This document shows, piece by piece, positions 26,000 to 35,723 of a DNA stretch of 64,000 bases; the first letter of the stretch is position 1; the number at the start of each line of letters is the position of its first letter. The translations under genes were made by a program, and so were the position numbers. The notes under the pieces were generated by a model that saw only the letters and a program-made list of their open reading frames with translations, ran no database searches and had not been told where the DNA came from. Where the stretch lies: NCBI RefSeq assembly GCF_030532915.1, contig NZ_JAUNKD010000013.1, positions 1 through 64,000 on the forward strand. Direction: 5' to 3'. Source of the DNA: Capnocytophaga sp. (GTDB taxonomy: Bacteria; Bacteroidota; Bacteroidia; Flavobacteriales; Flavobacteriaceae).

Positions 26000-28534
26000 T
26001 TAGAATTGCTGACCAAAAATAAAGTGTGTCTGCCAACCACTTTTAACATTTGAGTTTAAAGGCTTGTCAAATCCATAACCGAAATCAATACCCAACATAC
26101 CGAATTGCGGCATAAACAAACGCAGACCTAAACCTGCTGAACGTTTGAGTTGGAAGGGATTAAAGTTTGAAAATCCGTTATATGTATTTCCGGCTTCGGC
26201 AAAAGCCAACCCGTAAATTGAAGCCATCGGTTTGAGCGTGATGGGATAACGCAACTCCAACGAAAATTTGTTGAATATATTTTCACCATCATTGGTTGAG
26301 AGCGAATAATTGGCATATCCGCGCATTTGAATATTGTCACGCCCATCCATTGAATAATAGCCTAAACCGTCGCCTCCCATAAAGAATCGCTCAAAAGGAA
26401 CGATGCCTCTGTCTGCGTTATAAGCCCCCAAATATCCGAAATCTGTTCCGAACTTCAATACCAATTTGTCATACACGTTGGTAAACCAAGTTCCTGAAAA
26501 TTTAATCTTATAGAATTCCAACCAGTGAAAACGTTGTCTGTCAATTTCGGCCACTCGTGCGGCATCATTATCAGCTACTGCTTTCTCTCTTTCTACTGTT
26601 AATGAAGCGTAATCAATATTGTTAAGCAACGAATAAGGCGGTGTTAATTTGGCACTGATTGAGAAATTGCTCCCCGACATTGGGAAAATCGGATTCGGAC
26701 CACTTGAATTTCTTGACAATGTCAAATTATAAGCCAATGAATTGGAACTTCCTTCACTAAATGTAAACAACCCTAACGAATAATTTCGCAAATCATAGTG
26801 TTGGTAGCTAACCGCGTGCGAAATTTGGAAATAATCATCCGGAACGCGCAAACGTTTTGCCAAACCTACTGTTGCCCCCGTGATATACACTCGTTTGTTT
26901 TTATCAACATCGTAGCTTCGGTAGTCATAACCGAACTGTTCCGTGCGGTTAAACGAAATGGAAAACTGCACAGGCTGTTTGCCTCCCATCCAAGGTTCAA
27001 CGAATGAAAATCCGTATGTTCTATAATATCTACTTGCTTGCAAATTAAGCGATAATGTTTGTCCGTCACCCATAGGAAGCGGCGTATAGGCTTTTCGGTT
27101 GAATATATTTCTGATTGAAAAGTTATTAAACATCAGTGCCAAAGTCCCGATGAACGAACCACCACCGTACCCTCCTTGTAACTGCACTTGGCTGGCTCCT
27201 GTTTCGGTTATGTTGTACTCAATATCAACGGTTCCGGCATTGGGGTCGGCATTTTTGAATTGCGGGTCAATATTCTGTGCATCAAATAATTGCAACTGAC
27301 CCAATTCACGAACGGTACGCACCACGGCATCTTTGTTGTACAAATAACCGGGACGAGTACGTAACTCCCTATAAATCACGTGGTCATTAGTTCGCTCGTT
27401 TCCAACCACCGAAATTTGGTTAAAATAAGCCGGTTTTCCTTCAATTACACGAATCTCAAAATTAATCGTATCATTTACTACCGAAGTTTCAACCGGATGC
27501 AGTTGAGAGAACAAATAACCACTATTTTGATACAAACTCGAAATATCCTCAGCATCAGGCTTTTGGTCTTGAATTCGTTTCTTTAAAAGAACCCCGTTAT
27601 AAACATCACCTTTTTTGATACCTAAGACTTGATGCAAAACGCGGTCATTATACACCGAATTCCCTAAAAAGCGGATATCACCAAAGTAATAACGGTCGCC
27701 CTCTTCCAAAGCGATGTTCAAACTCACATTTCCGTTGGGCTCATACACAAGCGTATCTTTTACAACACGCGCATCACGATATCCGTTTTCTTTATAAAAA
27801 TCAATAAGCGACACCAAATCTTCATTATAATCTTTCGCTACATATTTTGAACGTTTCCAAAAGCGACCGAATGTTTTTTGTTTGGTGTTTTTGAGTTTGC
27901 CACGAAGCTTGGAGTCAGGATATTTTTGGTTTCCTTCAAAAGTAATCTGATCAACTTTTACCTTGCTGCCTTTATCAATATGCACAAGCATCTGCACGCC
28001 ATTGGCATCGGTGGTATCTACCTTAGTATCAATAGTTACTTTTGTATTTAAGTATCCTTCTTTACGATACTTATTAATTATGTAATTTTTTGTATTGGCA
28101 ATAAAACTTTCATTAACTTTGGTACCTTTTTTAATTTCGGCATCTTTGGCTATTGCCTCTGCTTTTTTCTCGCGTATACCGGTTATTTTCCACTCAACCA
28201 GCGAAGGAATTTCTTTGATGGCAAGCTCTAAAAATGCTTTATCTCCCTCGGTTCGTTGGATATAAATATTTATGTCACTGAACAATTTGTAGCCCCAAAG
28301 TTTGTGAATAATCCCGCTGAATTTTTCACCCGGTATGATGATTTCATCTCCTACTTTCAAGCCCGAAGTTGTTAAAATGGTTTGTGCATTATAGCGTTTT
28401 GCTCCGGTTACTTCAATGCCACCGATAACATATTTTTTTCCGTTTTCAAGCTGTAATCTTTCTTCTTGTTCTTGTGCGTTTACAATTCCCGTCACAGCAG
28501 CCAATGCTATGAGTATATATTTTTTTAATGACAT
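26000..28534 (-). CDS. bamA: Outer membrane protein assembly factor BamA
   Basis: Inserts beta-barrel proteins in the outer membrane. From ATG 28532-28534 the product is 844 residues with a signal peptide (MSLKKYILIALAAVTGIVNAQE); an upstream TTG frame overlaps uppS and is rejected. Repeated POTRA domains fill about residues 25-430 (for example IDKGSKVKVDQITFEG, GDRYYFGDIRFLGN, GKPAYFNQISVVGNE), then the 16-strand Omp85 barrel ends in FIFGQQF with the terminal Phe needed for recognition. It starts 4 bp after the uppS stop, so translation is probably coupled. Confidence 0.96.
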   Translation of the reverse strand: MSLKKYILIALAAVTGIVNAQEQEERLQLENGKKYVIGGIEVTGAKRYNAQTILTTSGLKVGDEIIIPGEKFSGIIHKLWGYKLFSDINIYIQRTEGDKAFLELAIKEIPSLVEWKITGIREKKAEAIAKDAEIKKGTKVNESFIANTKNYIINKYRKEGYLNTKVTIDTKVDTTDANGVQMLVHIDKGSKVKVDQITFEGNQKYPDSKLRGKLKNTKQKTFGRFWKRSKYVAKDYNEDLVSLIDFYKENGYRDARVVKDTLVYEPNGNVSLNIALEEGDRYYFGDIRFLGNSVYNDRVLHQVLGIKKGDVYNGVLLKKRIQDQKPDAEDISSLYQNSGYLFSQLHPVETSVVNDTINFEIRVIEGKPAYFNQISVVGNERTNDHVIYRELRTRPGYLYNKDAVVRTVRELGQLQLFDAQNIDPQFKNADPNAGTVDIEYNITETGASQVQLQGGYGGGSFIGTLALMFNNFSIRNIFNRKAYTPLPMGDGQTLSLNLQASRYYRTYGFSFVEPWMGGKQPVQFSISFNRTEQFGYDYRSYDVDKNKRVYITGATVGLAKRLRVPDDYFQISHAVSYQHYDLRNYSLGLFTFSEGSSNSLAYNLTLSRNSSGPNPIFPMSGSNFSISAKLTPPYSLLNNIDYASLTVEREKAVADNDAARVAEIDRQRFHWLEFYKIKFSGTWFTNVYDKLVLKFGTDFGYLGAYNADRGIVPFERFFMGGDGLGYYSMDGRDNIQMRGYANYSLSTNDGENIFNKFSLELRYPITLKPMASIYGLAFAEAGNTYNGFSNFNPFQLKRSAGLGLRLFMPQFGMLGIDFGYGFDKPLNSNVKSGWQTHFIFGQQF

Positions 28535-28538
28535 ACGC

Positions 28539-29264
28539 TTATTTAAGTTGTTCACTTGTTTTTCCAAATCTTCTTTCTCTTTTTTGATAACTTAATATCG
28601 CTTCATTCAAATGATTTTTTGTAAAATCAGGCCAAAGCACTTCGGCAAAATAAAGTTCCGCATAGGCAATTTGCCATAGTAAAAAATTACTGATGCGATA
28701 CTCGCCACTGGTTCGGATAAGCAAATCCACATCGGGCAAATCGTGTGTGTAAAGATACGTATTTATAACTGATTCATCAATATTTTCCAACGAAACAAGG
28801 TTATTTTTCACATCAGAAGCGATATTTTTCACCGCCGTAAGTAACTCTTCACGAGCGCCATACCCCAAAGCAAGGGTAAGTGTTGTGCCTGTGTTATTTT
28901 TTAATTTTTCAATTGTTGCTAAAAGTGTTTCTTTGGTTTTTTTAGGAAAATGATCCAAACGCCCGATGGTGTTTAAACGTATGTTGTTTTGGTTTAACGA
29001 ATCGGTTTCTTTCTTTAAGAACTTGACCAAAAGCTCCATCAAAGCGCTGACTTCCACTTTGGGGCGATTCCAATTTTCAGTTGAAAAGGCATAAAGTGTC
29101 AGATAATCAATTTGATGTTCCACACAATATTCCACGGTTTGCCTAACGGCATTCATAGCATTTTCGTGTCCGAAAATGCGCATCATTCCCTGTTTTTTTG
29201 CCCAACGCCCATTACCGTCCATAATAACAGCAAGGTGCTTGGGGTAATTTATCATCGTTTCCAT
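28539..29264 (-). CDS. uppS: Isoprenyl transferase (undecaprenyl diphosphate synthase)
   Basis: Makes the C55 lipid carrier for wall and glycan synthesis. The 241 residues show the catalytic AVIMDGNGRWAKK near 12-24 with the Asp in MDGNGRW, TLYAFSTENWNRP near 56-68 and the C-terminal RTSGEYRISNFLLWQIAYAEL near 190-210. A second ATG three codons in is an alternative start. It sits between the DUF6089 barrel gene (10-bp gap) and bamA (4-bp gap), the usual flavobacterial order that links carrier synthesis to outer-membrane assembly. Confidence 0.96.
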   Translation of the reverse strand: METMINYPKHLAVIMDGNGRWAKKQGMMRIFGHENAMNAVRQTVEYCVEHQIDYLTLYAFSTENWNRPKVEVSALMELLVKFLKKETDSLNQNNIRLNTIGRLDHFPKKTKETLLATIEKLKNNTGTTLTLALGYGAREELLTAVKNIASDVKNNLVSLENIDESVINTYLYTHDLPDVDLLIRTSGEYRISNFLLWQIAYAELYFAEVLWPDFTKNHLNEAILSYQKRERRFGKTSEQLK

Positions 29265-29274
29265 TGTTTTAATC

Positions 29275-29967
29275 CTAATCGCAATAACACGGTTTTCGCC
29301 CGAACGTGTAGGTCAAGGTAAGCCCCGAAAAGGTGTAAAAATCATTGGTGTTTATGTTACCGAATGACGGCGCTCCACCCGAAGGATTGCTTCCGTCCAA
29401 ATTATTAGAAAAGGTAAAACGCGTACCAATTTCGGCAGCCACCACAAAATAAACACTTATCTTGGCTTTGATGCCCAACACCACCGGAATTGCCCAAATA
29501 CCGTTACGGCGAAACGTTTTTTGAGCTTCTTGCGGATGCGTTGTTAAATTTTCAAAATACAAATCATCGTGCTCAATGTATGAAATTCCCGTGAATAAAT
29601 AAGGTGTTATAGGACGATCAAGCGGGCGGTGCATATTGAATTTAAAGAAGTTATACTCCGCTCCCAAACTTGCTTCCACAAGCCTGTTTGTGAAAGAAAA
29701 ACCTCTGTCTACTTTCCCTTGAACATCTGATTGTGAGTCTCTTCCACTCAAATCAGTTCCCGTAACTTGCAAACGCATCGAAGCCCTATCGTGGAAATTC
29801 CATTTGTATATTCCGCCGATAGCCAATTTGTTAGGAAAAACGTAAAACGTTCTGCCTACATCACTTATAGGGTTACTCCCGCCCAAAAAAACGCCAATTT
29901 CGTGCGCTTGGGCAGCCACCATCTGCATCCCGAAAAGGGTTACTATGAAATATAAAAATCTACACAT
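29275..29967 (-). CDS. DUF6089 family outer-membrane beta-barrel protein
   Basis: From ATG 29965-29967 the protein is 230 residues with a signal peptide (MCRFLYFIVTLFGMQMVAAQA). The rest is rich in alternating hydrophobic/aromatic strands (KLAIGGIYKWNF, RLVEASLGAEYNFFKF, ITPYLFTGISYIE, FYTFSGLTLTYTFG), a small 8-10 strand barrel. An upstream TTG overlaps the -7 element and is rejected. In flavobacteria this gene regularly precedes uppS-bamA. Its exact role is unknown. It is the first gene of the envelope unit here. Confidence 0.85.
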   Translation of the reverse strand: MCRFLYFIVTLFGMQMVAAQAHEIGVFLGGSNPISDVGRTFYVFPNKLAIGGIYKWNFHDRASMRLQVTGTDLSGRDSQSDVQGKVDRGFSFTNRLVEASLGAEYNFFKFNMHRPLDRPITPYLFTGISYIEHDDLYFENLTTHPQEAQKTFRRNGIWAIPVVLGIKAKISVYFVVAAEIGTRFTFSNNLDGSNPSGGAPSFGNINTNDFYTFSGLTLTYTFGRKPCYCD

Positions 29968-29985
29968 TACAATAACGACAAAGTG

Positions 29986-29993
29986 CAAATATA
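29986..29993 (-). promoter_or_regulatory. -7 element of the DUF6089-uppS-bamA-ompH unit
   Basis: Minus-strand TATATTTG matches TAnnTTTG and lies 18 bp before the ATG of the DUF6089 gene. A clear -33 TTTG at 19-bp spacing is not visible. The adjoining stretch 29994-30228 is gene-free and AT-rich, with nothing else recognisable. Confidence 0.55.
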
Positions 29994-30228
29994 TAAGTTT
30001 TATGCAAAACAGCCTTTATTTTTTTGACAATAATTTTTTATTTAACGATTTTATACCAATTAAGAAATGGAAACCAAACAACAAATCGCTTTAAAACACA
30101 ATGATTATCAACCAAATATAAAAAACAATCGCATTTTTAAGTAATTTTACTTTTTATTATTTTTAACAGTCAATTTAATCTGATTTTTTAGCGACTAACC
30201 ATTTTCTTTGTCCGAAATAACATACAAA

Positions 30229-30256
30229 AGGACGAGGTTTCCCTCATCCTTCTGTT
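30229..30256 (-). terminator. Terminator of sucC
   Basis: On the minus strand GGATGAGG and CCTCGTCC pair around a GAAA tetraloop and are followed by TTTTG. It lies about 30 bp after the sucC stop codon. Confidence 0.75.
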
Positions 30257-30283
30257 CATTAATCCCTTAAAACTATATAAAGC

Positions 30284-31477
30284 CTAGCTCAGAACTTCCT
30301 TTACTTTATCGGCTGCTTCTTGGAATAAAATCGCTGAATGAACCGCCAATCCTGAATTATCGATGATTTCTTTGGCAATTTCAGCATTAGTTCCTTGCAA
30401 ACGCACGATGATTGGCACGTTAATTTCGCCTCCCATATTTTTGTAAGCATCAACAATACCTTGTGCCACACGGTCACAACGCACAATTCCACCAAAAATG
30501 TTCACCAAAATGGCTTTCACTTTGGGGTCTTTTAAAATGATGCGGAAAGCCGTTTCTACACGTTTGGCATCAGCCGTTCCACCCACGTCCAAGAAGTTTG
30601 CCGGCGAACCGCCTGCTTGTTTAATCAAGTCCATCGTAGCCATTGCAAGTCCAGCTCCGTTTACCATACAGCCTACGTTTCCGTCCAACGCTACATAATT
30701 GAGTCCCACCGCTTTGGCTTCTACCTCAATGGGATTTTCTTCACGCAAATCGCGTAGTTCCATATAATCTTTATGACGATACAATGCGTTGTCGTCGAGC
30801 ATTACCTTGGCGTCAACGGCTAAAATTTTATTATCAGAGGTTTTCAACACCGGATTGATTTCAAACAAACTTGAATCAGAAGACACGTAAGCGTTGTAAA
30901 GTGCCGTTACGAACTTCACCATTTCTTTATGAGCATCGCCCGAAAGCCCTAAATTAAAGGCAATTTGACGCGCTTGAAAAGGCAACAGTCCCACCGCAGG
31001 GTCAATTTCTTCCGTAAAAATCAAATGTGGCGTTTCTTCGGCAACGGTTTCGATATCCATTCCGCCTTCGGTTGAATACATAATCATATTTTTCCCTTTG
31101 GAACGGTCTAACAAAACGGACATATAAAACTCCTCAGGTTTGCTCTCCCCCGGATAGTAAACATCTTCTGCGATAAGCACTTGATGTACCTTTTTGCCTT
31201 CGGGTGGCGTTTGCGGGGTAACCAAATTCATTCCGATGATTTGCGCTGCCAACGGCTCAACCTCTTGCAAACCTTTGGCTAATTTTACGCCTCCGCCTTT
31301 TCCGCGACCACCGGCGTGAATTTGAGCCTTAACAACATACCACTGCGTACCTGTTTCGGCAGTGAGTTGTTGAGCGGCTTCAACCGCTTCTTTTGGAGTT
31401 TGGGCTACGATTCCGCGTTGCACACGCACGCCAAAACTTGAAAGTATTTCTTTTCCCTGGTATTCGTGTAAATTCAT
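30284..31477 (-). CDS. sucC: Succinate-CoA ligase (ADP-forming) beta subunit
   Basis: TCA-cycle enzyme that couples succinyl-CoA to nucleotide triphosphate formation. The 397 residues begin MNLHEYQGKEILSSFGV and contain the ATP-grasp region (KAQIHAGGRGKGGGVKLAK near 51) and the family signature GLNYVALDGNVGCMVNGAGLAMATMD near 256, then GGTADAKRVETAF and NIFGGIVRCD. sucD is not adjacent, so the alpha subunit must be encoded elsewhere. A minus-strand -7 TACATTTG is at 31504-31511. Confidence 0.96.
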   Translation of the reverse strand: MNLHEYQGKEILSSFGVRVQRGIVAQTPKEAVEAAQQLTAETGTQWYVVKAQIHAGGRGKGGGVKLAKGLQEVEPLAAQIIGMNLVTPQTPPEGKKVHQVLIAEDVYYPGESKPEEFYMSVLLDRSKGKNMIMYSTEGGMDIETVAEETPHLIFTEEIDPAVGLLPFQARQIAFNLGLSGDAHKEMVKFVTALYNAYVSSDSSLFEINPVLKTSDNKILAVDAKVMLDDNALYRHKDYMELRDLREENPIEVEAKAVGLNYVALDGNVGCMVNGAGLAMATMDLIKQAGGSPANFLDVGGTADAKRVETAFRIILKDPKVKAILVNIFGGIVRCDRVAQGIVDAYKNMGGEINVPIIVRLQGTNAEIAKEIIDNSGLAVHSAILFQEAADKVKEVLS

Positions 31478-31503
31478 TTCTTAAAAATTATAATCCTGAT
31501 TGA

Positions 31504-31511
31504 CAAATGTA
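31504..31511 (-). promoter_or_regulatory. -7 element of sucC
   Basis: Minus-strand TACATTTG matches TAnnTTTG, 26 bp before the sucC ATG. No clear -33 element is seen. Confidence 0.5.
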
Positions 31512-31652
31512 AGAAAGTATTTTGACATTCTAAAATTATTTGAAATAAAAATTATCTTTTTTTTATCAATAACCTAACTTACAAGCAATTAAAACAAAAA
31601 ATTTAACATTTCAAAATTCTAAAAAACGATTGATTTAGAGCTAATTTCCATT

Positions 31653-32762
31653 TTAAGGAAACGGAATTTCCAGCTGAATATACTGAGGTTGGGCATTTTT
31701 GGTTTGGGTTGTTTGATTATTGAAATTAGAAAGCGTAATGCCCAACAAACGAACGGAATTCTGCAAAGGCTGTTGATACAATAAGATTCTGACATTTTCA
31801 ATAATCGTCTCAAAATCATCAATATAACTCATCAGGGTTTTACTGCGTGTATGCACCGAAAAATCACTGTACTTTATTTTTAGGGTTACGGTTTTGCCCG
31901 CCACTTTTTGTTTTTGCATTCGTTGGCTCAATTCGTGAGCAATGCGGATAAGTTTTTCTTCAACCTGAATTTCACCGACGATATTTTTTAAAAACGTATG
32001 CTCCGTACCAAGCGATTTCGGGATACGAATCGGATTTACCTCACTTAAATGAATACCGCGTGCCAACCGATAAAAATACAATCCACTATTACCAAAGTTA
32101 GTTTGCAGAAAATCAAGCGTTTTATTGCGTAAATCTTTTCCGGTAAAAATGCCTTTTTGGTACATTTTTTGGGCGGTAACTTTACCGATTCCGTAAAATT
32201 TTTTAACATCTAATGCATCTAAAAACGGCTGAACTTCATCAATAGTAACGGTTTTTTGTCCGTTGGGTTTATTGTAATCGCTGGCAATTTTGGCAATAAA
32301 TTTGTTGATGGAAATCCCGGCGGAAGCGGTCAGTCCCAGTTCATTAAAAATTCGGGAACGAATTTCCTGCGCAATTAAAGTTGCCGACTGCGCATTTTTT
32401 TTGTTGTTCGTTACGTCCAAATAGGCTTCATCTAATGAAAGAGGCTCTACCAAATCGGTGTACTGATAAAATATTGCCCGAATTTGCTTTGAAATTTCTC
32501 TATATCGCTCAAAACGAGGCTTTATGAATATCAATTCGGGACACAATTGCTTGGCACGAAACCCGCTCATCGCGCTTCTAACACCAAATTTTCGAGCCTG
32601 ATAACTTGCCGCACACACCACACCACGCTGCTCACCACCACCCACAGCAATTGCTTTTCCTTGATACTGAGGAAAATCCAATTGTTCAACCGATGCAAAA
32701 AAAGCATCCATATCCAAATGTATTATCTTCCGAATGGGAAAATCATAAACCGAAACCTCCAT
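31653..32762 (-). CDS. dinB: DNA polymerase IV (Y family)
   Basis: Error-prone translesion polymerase. With ATG 32760-32762 the protein is 369 residues; a GTG three codons upstream is the alternative. Motifs: HLDMDAFFASVEQ (first metal Asp, near 14), AASYQARKFGVRSAM near 50, PLSLDEAYLDVT with the catalytic Asp-Glu near 100, helix-hairpin-helix FYGIGKVTAQKM near 185 and the little-finger domain from about 235. The C-terminus lacks a long beta-clamp tail but ends QLEIPFP, a QLxLF-like clamp motif. It is a single-gene unit. Confidence 0.95.
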   Translation of the reverse strand: MEVSVYDFPIRKIIHLDMDAFFASVEQLDFPQYQGKAIAVGGGEQRGVVCAASYQARKFGVRSAMSGFRAKQLCPELIFIKPRFERYREISKQIRAIFYQYTDLVEPLSLDEAYLDVTNNKKNAQSATLIAQEIRSRIFNELGLTASAGISINKFIAKIASDYNKPNGQKTVTIDEVQPFLDALDVKKFYGIGKVTAQKMYQKGIFTGKDLRNKTLDFLQTNFGNSGLYFYRLARGIHLSEVNPIRIPKSLGTEHTFLKNIVGEIQVEEKLIRIAHELSQRMQKQKVAGKTVTLKIKYSDFSVHTRSKTLMSYIDDFETIIENVRILLYQQPLQNSVRLLGITLSNFNNQTTQTKNAQPQYIQLEIPFP

Positions 32763-32839
32763 AAGACACACATTTTCAGCATATTAAAACAATTCACAAA
32801 ATTAAGAAAACAACCTATAAAGCACTAAAATTCAACAAC

Positions 32840-34216
32840 TTAAATCAGGTTGGCGAATTTATCAAAACAAACAACAGGAATGTTTTTCCCTTGAAAAGTT
32901 AAAGCGGTTAGCGTTGGCAAAATTTCGCTTCCTTTACCGACAACAACAAATCGTAACTTATTTATTTTAAAATATTTATGCGCCACACGGAGAATATCTT
33001 CTTTTGTTACCGCATTGATATTGGCAATATATGTTTTGTAAAAATCATCGGGTAAGTTTCTGGTTTTGATGTTAATAGCATAACGCGCCGTTGTTTGCGG
33101 ATTTTCGGCTGCCCGTATGAAACTGCCTAAATAATTCGCTTTGGCTTGTGCGATGTGCGCATCGGAAACGGCTTCGGTGCGGATTCGATGTATTTCACTT
33201 AAAATCTGTGTAATAGCCTCACCAACAACACTACTTCTGACCTTGGTGGAAATTCCAAAAGTGCCTTTTGTCCATTTATTCGGATTAAAAAACGAATTCG
33301 CCCCGTAAGTAAATCCGTTTTTTTCACGCAAATTCATATTAATATAGCTACCAAAACCACCCCCCAAAATGTAATTGGCAACCAACATCGGGAAATAATC
33401 CGGATTTGCCATTGTAAGTTCAATCAAATTATCAACCCGGATTTCAGCCTGTGAAGCATTGGGCAAATCAACAAAATTGATTTGCGTAAAAGCAACATCA
33501 TCGGGTTCAATCCATTTTTTCTCAAAAGACGGCGCCGGCTTCCAAGCAGAAAAATAATTGTTTATCAACAATTTAACCTCATCTACTTGAACATCACCCG
33601 AAACCACCATATAGGCATTGGTTGGTGAAAAATAACGGCTGTAAAACGATTGCACATCGGTCAGGGTAATCCTATTAATGGTATGTTCGGTCGGATACTC
33701 TCCGTAAGGATGTTTTTTGCCATAAATCAATGTGTTACGCACACGAGACGAAATCGTAGCTGCGCTGTTTTCACCTGATTTAATGCTTTGTAATAATTTG
33801 GCTTTTTCCTTATCTAATTCATTTTGAGTAAAATTGGGGTGCAACACGGCATCAGCGAGCAACTCCAAAACACGCGGAAAATAGTTAGACAGGCAAGTCG
33901 CAAAACCTCCGTCAATCGAAAAGGAAATCCGTGCCGCCAAAAAATCAATTTCTTCGTTAAAATCATCTTTTGAAATGGTTGCCGTTCCGCTTCCCAACAA
34001 AGCAGAAATAAGGTCAGAAACGCCTGTTTTATCGGTTTCCATAAAAGGCGGTTCATCAATATAAAGGCTTACCGACACTCTCGGAAACTTCTGATTTTCA
34101 ACAACAAGCACCGTCATTCCATTAGAAAGTTTGTACTGAACGGGCGTTTTTAAATCAATCACGGGCATTTTGCCTGAACGTGGCATTTCAGAACGATTTA
34201 GCTGATTTTCTATCAT
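32840..34216 (-). CDS. M16 family peptidase, non-catalytic partner subunit
   Basis: The 458-residue protein has the M16 fold but where the zinc motif HxxEH should be it reads GVSDLISALLGSG, so it cannot bind zinc. It keeps the Arg/Tyr pair of the partner subunit (LREKNGFTYGA near 290-301). M16B peptidases act as heterodimers in which one chain supplies HxxEH and the other the R/Y motif. The active partner is the next gene upstream (34250), 33 bp away. No signal peptide is evident at the chosen start, so the pair may be cytoplasmic. Confidence 0.9.
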   Translation of the reverse strand: MIENQLNRSEMPRSGKMPVIDLKTPVQYKLSNGMTVLVVENQKFPRVSVSLYIDEPPFMETDKTGVSDLISALLGSGTATISKDDFNEEIDFLAARISFSIDGGFATCLSNYFPRVLELLADAVLHPNFTQNELDKEKAKLLQSIKSGENSAATISSRVRNTLIYGKKHPYGEYPTEHTINRITLTDVQSFYSRYFSPTNAYMVVSGDVQVDEVKLLINNYFSAWKPAPSFEKKWIEPDDVAFTQINFVDLPNASQAEIRVDNLIELTMANPDYFPMLVANYILGGGFGSYINMNLREKNGFTYGANSFFNPNKWTKGTFGISTKVRSSVVGEAITQILSEIHRIRTEAVSDAHIAQAKANYLGSFIRAAENPQTTARYAINIKTRNLPDDFYKTYIANINAVTKEDILRVAHKYFKINKLRFVVVGKGSEILPTLTALTFQGKNIPVVCFDKFANLI

Positions 34217-34249
34217 AAAACACTACTAATAAACAAGTTACATTAATTT

Positions 34250-35524
34250 CTACAATTTTGAATCTTCGGGCAAATAATCAAGTTCCAAACGTTTGTTTTT
34301 GTCCAAATACTGCCTCGCCACACGCTGAATATCCTGACGAGTAACCGCTCGGTATATATCTATTTTCCTATTAATCAAACTTGTATCTTTATAAAACGTA
34401 TAATAATTGGCTAACGAAAGGGCAATGCCTTCCATATTTGAATTGGCACTTACAAAACGGCTTTCAATCTGATTTTTAAGTTTTTCAAATTCGCGTTCTG
34501 AAATCAAATCATTTTGGAGTTTTTCAATTTCGGTATCCATCGCATTTCCAATGGTTTGTATTGAAATTCCTTCCATCGGAAGCGCCCCCATAATGTAAGT
34601 TCCGTAATCTTCCTGTGAATCGGAAAAAGCCAAAACTTGAAGAGCCAGTTTTTCTTCATCAACCATTTTTTTGTACAAACGTGAACTTTTCCCGGTTGTT
34701 AATAGACTGGAAATCAAATCCAACACATAGGCATCTTTATCGGTCATTGCCGGCGTTCGATAGGCGTATATCTTCACGGGAATCTGAATATTAGCATCAT
34801 ATTCAGTTACTTGAATGGCTTGAACGATGGGGTCTTCAACGATTGGGGTTCGGGTAATTTTCGCACCCGTGTTGGGAATGGTTGCAAAATAAGCATCAAT
34901 CCATTTTTTTGCCTGCTCGTTCTCAAAATCACCGGCAACGACCAACACAGCGTTATTCGGATTGTAAAATTTCTTTTTAAAGGCGATAAATTCCTCCAAT
35001 TTTGCGGAATCCAAATGCTCAATTTGCCCGATAACCGCCTCAGCATACGGGTGTTTTTTAAATAAATGCGGATTAATCCCTGTTCGATATATAATTTTTC
35101 CGTACGGGGCATTGTCAATTCGCTGATTTTTTTCTTCCTTCACAACAGCATTTTGCGTTTGCACACCAATTTCATTTATCACAGGATGCAGCAATCGCTC
35201 CGACTCCATCCAAAGTGCTAATTCTAAATTATTTGACGGAAAAACTTCATAATAATAGGTTTTGTCTTGCGTTGTGAAGGCATTGTTGATTCCGCCATTT
35301 GACGAAACGATATCGAACCACTTACCGCGCTCAATGTGCTTGGTTCCTTCAAAAAGCAAATGCTCAAAAAAATGGGCAAATCCGGTGCGGTTACGAGCTT
35401 CGTCTTTCGCCCCAACGTGATACATAACCCCCACAGCCACAACAGGTACCGACCTGTCTTGATGCAAAATAACGTGAAGCCCGTTGGCTAAATCATATTC
35501 CTGAAAAATAATATCTCGTGCCAT
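34250..35524 (-). CDS. M16 family zinc metallopeptidase, catalytic subunit
   Basis: The 424 residues contain the inverted zinc motif in FAHFFEHLLFEGTKH (HxxEH near 49-53), with the third ligand Glu in the VKEEKNQRID region near 129-138. It pairs with the downstream HxxEH-less M16 gene. Such pairs resemble mitochondrial processing peptidase and degrade or trim peptides. No signal peptide is seen at ATG 35522-35524. The unit is divergent from the TetR-efflux genes. Confidence 0.92.
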   Translation of the reverse strand: MARDIIFQEYDLANGLHVILHQDRSVPVVAVGVMYHVGAKDEARNRTGFAHFFEHLLFEGTKHIERGKWFDIVSSNGGINNAFTTQDKTYYYEVFPSNNLELALWMESERLLHPVINEIGVQTQNAVVKEEKNQRIDNAPYGKIIYRTGINPHLFKKHPYAEAVIGQIEHLDSAKLEEFIAFKKKFYNPNNAVLVVAGDFENEQAKKWIDAYFATIPNTGAKITRTPIVEDPIVQAIQVTEYDANIQIPVKIYAYRTPAMTDKDAYVLDLISSLLTTGKSSRLYKKMVDEEKLALQVLAFSDSQEDYGTYIMGALPMEGISIQTIGNAMDTEIEKLQNDLISEREFEKLKNQIESRFVSANSNMEGIALSLANYYTFYKDTSLINRKIDIYRAVTRQDIQRVARQYLDKNKRLELDYLPEDSKL

Positions 35525-35695
35525 AATTAAAATTCTGATACTTAAAAAATTGCAGAAAATATTTTCAATTTTCCGTTAAAAAAACAGACAAAAATACTTT
35601 TTTATTTCAGAAAAACAAGTAACTATTTTTTAAAAGCTGAAAAAAATAATCGAAAAAACTTAGGAAACTTTTTTTTTTTTTTGAGTTTCCTTTTA

Positions 35696-35703
35696 TATCT
35701 TTG
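35696..35703 (+). promoter_or_regulatory. -7 element of the TetR-efflux operon
   Basis: TATCTTTG matches TAnnTTTG, 20 bp before the TetR ATG. The upstream poly-T run ending in TTTG at 35683 is only 12 bp away, so the -33 is uncertain. A TetR operator in this 200-bp divergent region is likely, but I see no clear palindrome. Confidence 0.5.
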
Positions 35704-35723
35704 CCCCGAAAAAATTTAAAAAG

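Noticed and set aside
28535..28567. Extended N-terminus of BamA from TTG
   Set aside because: The extension overlaps uppS coding sequence and hides the signal peptide; ATG 28534 gives a normal signal sequence.
29968..29988. Extended N-terminus of the DUF6089 protein from TTG
   Set aside because: The TTG lies inside the -7 promoter element; ATG 29967 starts a clean signal peptide.
32840..34216. Pseudogene suspicion for the M16 gene without HxxEH
   Set aside because: The frame is full length and keeps the Arg/Tyr motif expected of the non-catalytic partner of a heterodimeric M16B peptidase.
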